The position numbers and the translations under genes are program-made. Positions 61,604 through 61,702 of a stretch of DNA of 61,702 nucleotides are shown here, one piece after another. The stretch's first letter is position 1, and each line of letters starts with the position of its first letter. Origin of the DNA: Bacteroidales bacterium (lineage in GTDB: Bacteria; Bacteroidota; Bacteroidia; Bacteroidales; Marinilabiliaceae); contig JAKSLG010000015.1 in assembly GCA_024401295.1 (NCBI GenBank), positions 1 to 61,702 on the forward strand, given 5' to 3'. The notes beneath the pieces were generated by a model. The model saw only the letters and a program-made list of their open reading frames with translations. It was not told where the DNA came from and did no database searches.

Positions 61604-61635
61604 AAAAAAAGCCTCTGAATTTCTTCAGAGGCTTT
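61604..61635 (-). terminator. Intrinsic terminator after tRNA-Phe
   Basis: AAAGCCTCTGAA (61608-61619) pairs with TTCAGAGGCTTT (61624-61635) around a 4-base loop; on the minus strand a T-run follows (complement of 61604-61610). Confidence 0.85.
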
Positions 61636-61636
61636 G

Positions 61637-61702
<66 letters not shown>

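Overview
This 61.7 kb window looks like a chromosomal segment of a Bacteroidota genome, most likely order Bacteroidales. The grounds are: promoters of the Bacteroidetes type (TAnnTTTG -7 boxes, sometimes with a TTTG -33 box) in front of many genes; the gene orders acpP-fabF-rnc, lpxD-lpxC-lpxA and mpl-nadK-porG-uppS-bamA-ompH; an RprX/RprY two-component pair; a PorX-type response regulator with a PglZ domain; a 'GGGtGRT' protein; a BF3164-type lipoprotein; and outer-membrane/LPS genes throughout. I see no rRNA, CRISPR array, intact insertion sequence or intact phage. Family or genus cannot be read from the sequence alone.

Layout. 0-5.4 kb (minus strand): a NifU-like scaffold and a GGGtGRT protein, then a decayed, start-less fragment next to a very GC-rich double-hairpin element, then a large secreted amidase/xanthan-lyase-like protein. 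5.4-11.3 kb: two tRNA-Arg genes flank an orphan sensor kinase, followed by a Dna2-like nuclease-helicase. 11.3-15.8 kb (plus): trpS, tatD, and an exbB-hypothetical-exbD-exbD energiser operon. 16-21.6 kb: a BF3164-like lipoprotein; a minus-strand operon of a truncated S-adenosylhomocysteine-hydrolase-like protein, an SbsA-Ig lipoprotein and tadA; a second TatD hydrolase and a YihX-like phosphatase. 21.7-26.2 kb: a CAT-anticodon tRNA, then porW- and porX-like genes in tandem. 26.2-38.7 kb: metA, a MurG-like glycosyltransferase, small membrane proteins, pyridoxamine kinase, a secreted protein, ispG, a gldA-like ATPase, aroB-aroA, an LpxL-like acyltransferase and a nucleoside-type MFS permease. 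39-43.6 kb (plus): acpP-fabF-rnc, then rprX-rprY. 43.7-50.5 kb (plus): lpxD-lpxC-lpxA, greA, a HIT protein, and an outer-membrane barrel coupled to a helix-hairpin-helix barrel protein. 50.6-58.5 kb (minus): mpl-nadK-porG-uppS-bamA and three OmpH/Skp genes. 58.6-61.7 kb (minus): a stand-alone TonB C-terminal-domain protein, tonB, metK and the 3' part of tRNA-Phe.

How the genes fit together. Envelope biogenesis dominates: fatty-acid synthesis (acpP, fabF), lipid A (lpxD, lpxC, lpxA, lpxL-like), peptidoglycan recycling (mpl), undecaprenyl carrier (ispG, uppS), barrel assembly and chaperones (bamA, three ompH), TonB energisation (exbB/exbD, tonB), and homologues of type IX secretion/gliding components (porW, porX, porG, gldA). 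Methionine/SAM metabolism is represented by metA, metK and the odd SAH-hydrolase-like protein.

The least ordinary items are the truncated SAH-hydrolase-like protein at 19.6-20.2 kb, an lpxC gene that lacks the FabZ half I expect in this phylum, promoters that abut start codons (predicted leaderless mRNAs), a promoter-hairpin-gene arrangement before greA, the tandem porW-porX pair, the TonB C-terminal-domain-only protein, and the degenerate fragment plus GC-rich hairpins near 2-2.85 kb. All homology statements come from reading the sequence, not from database searches.
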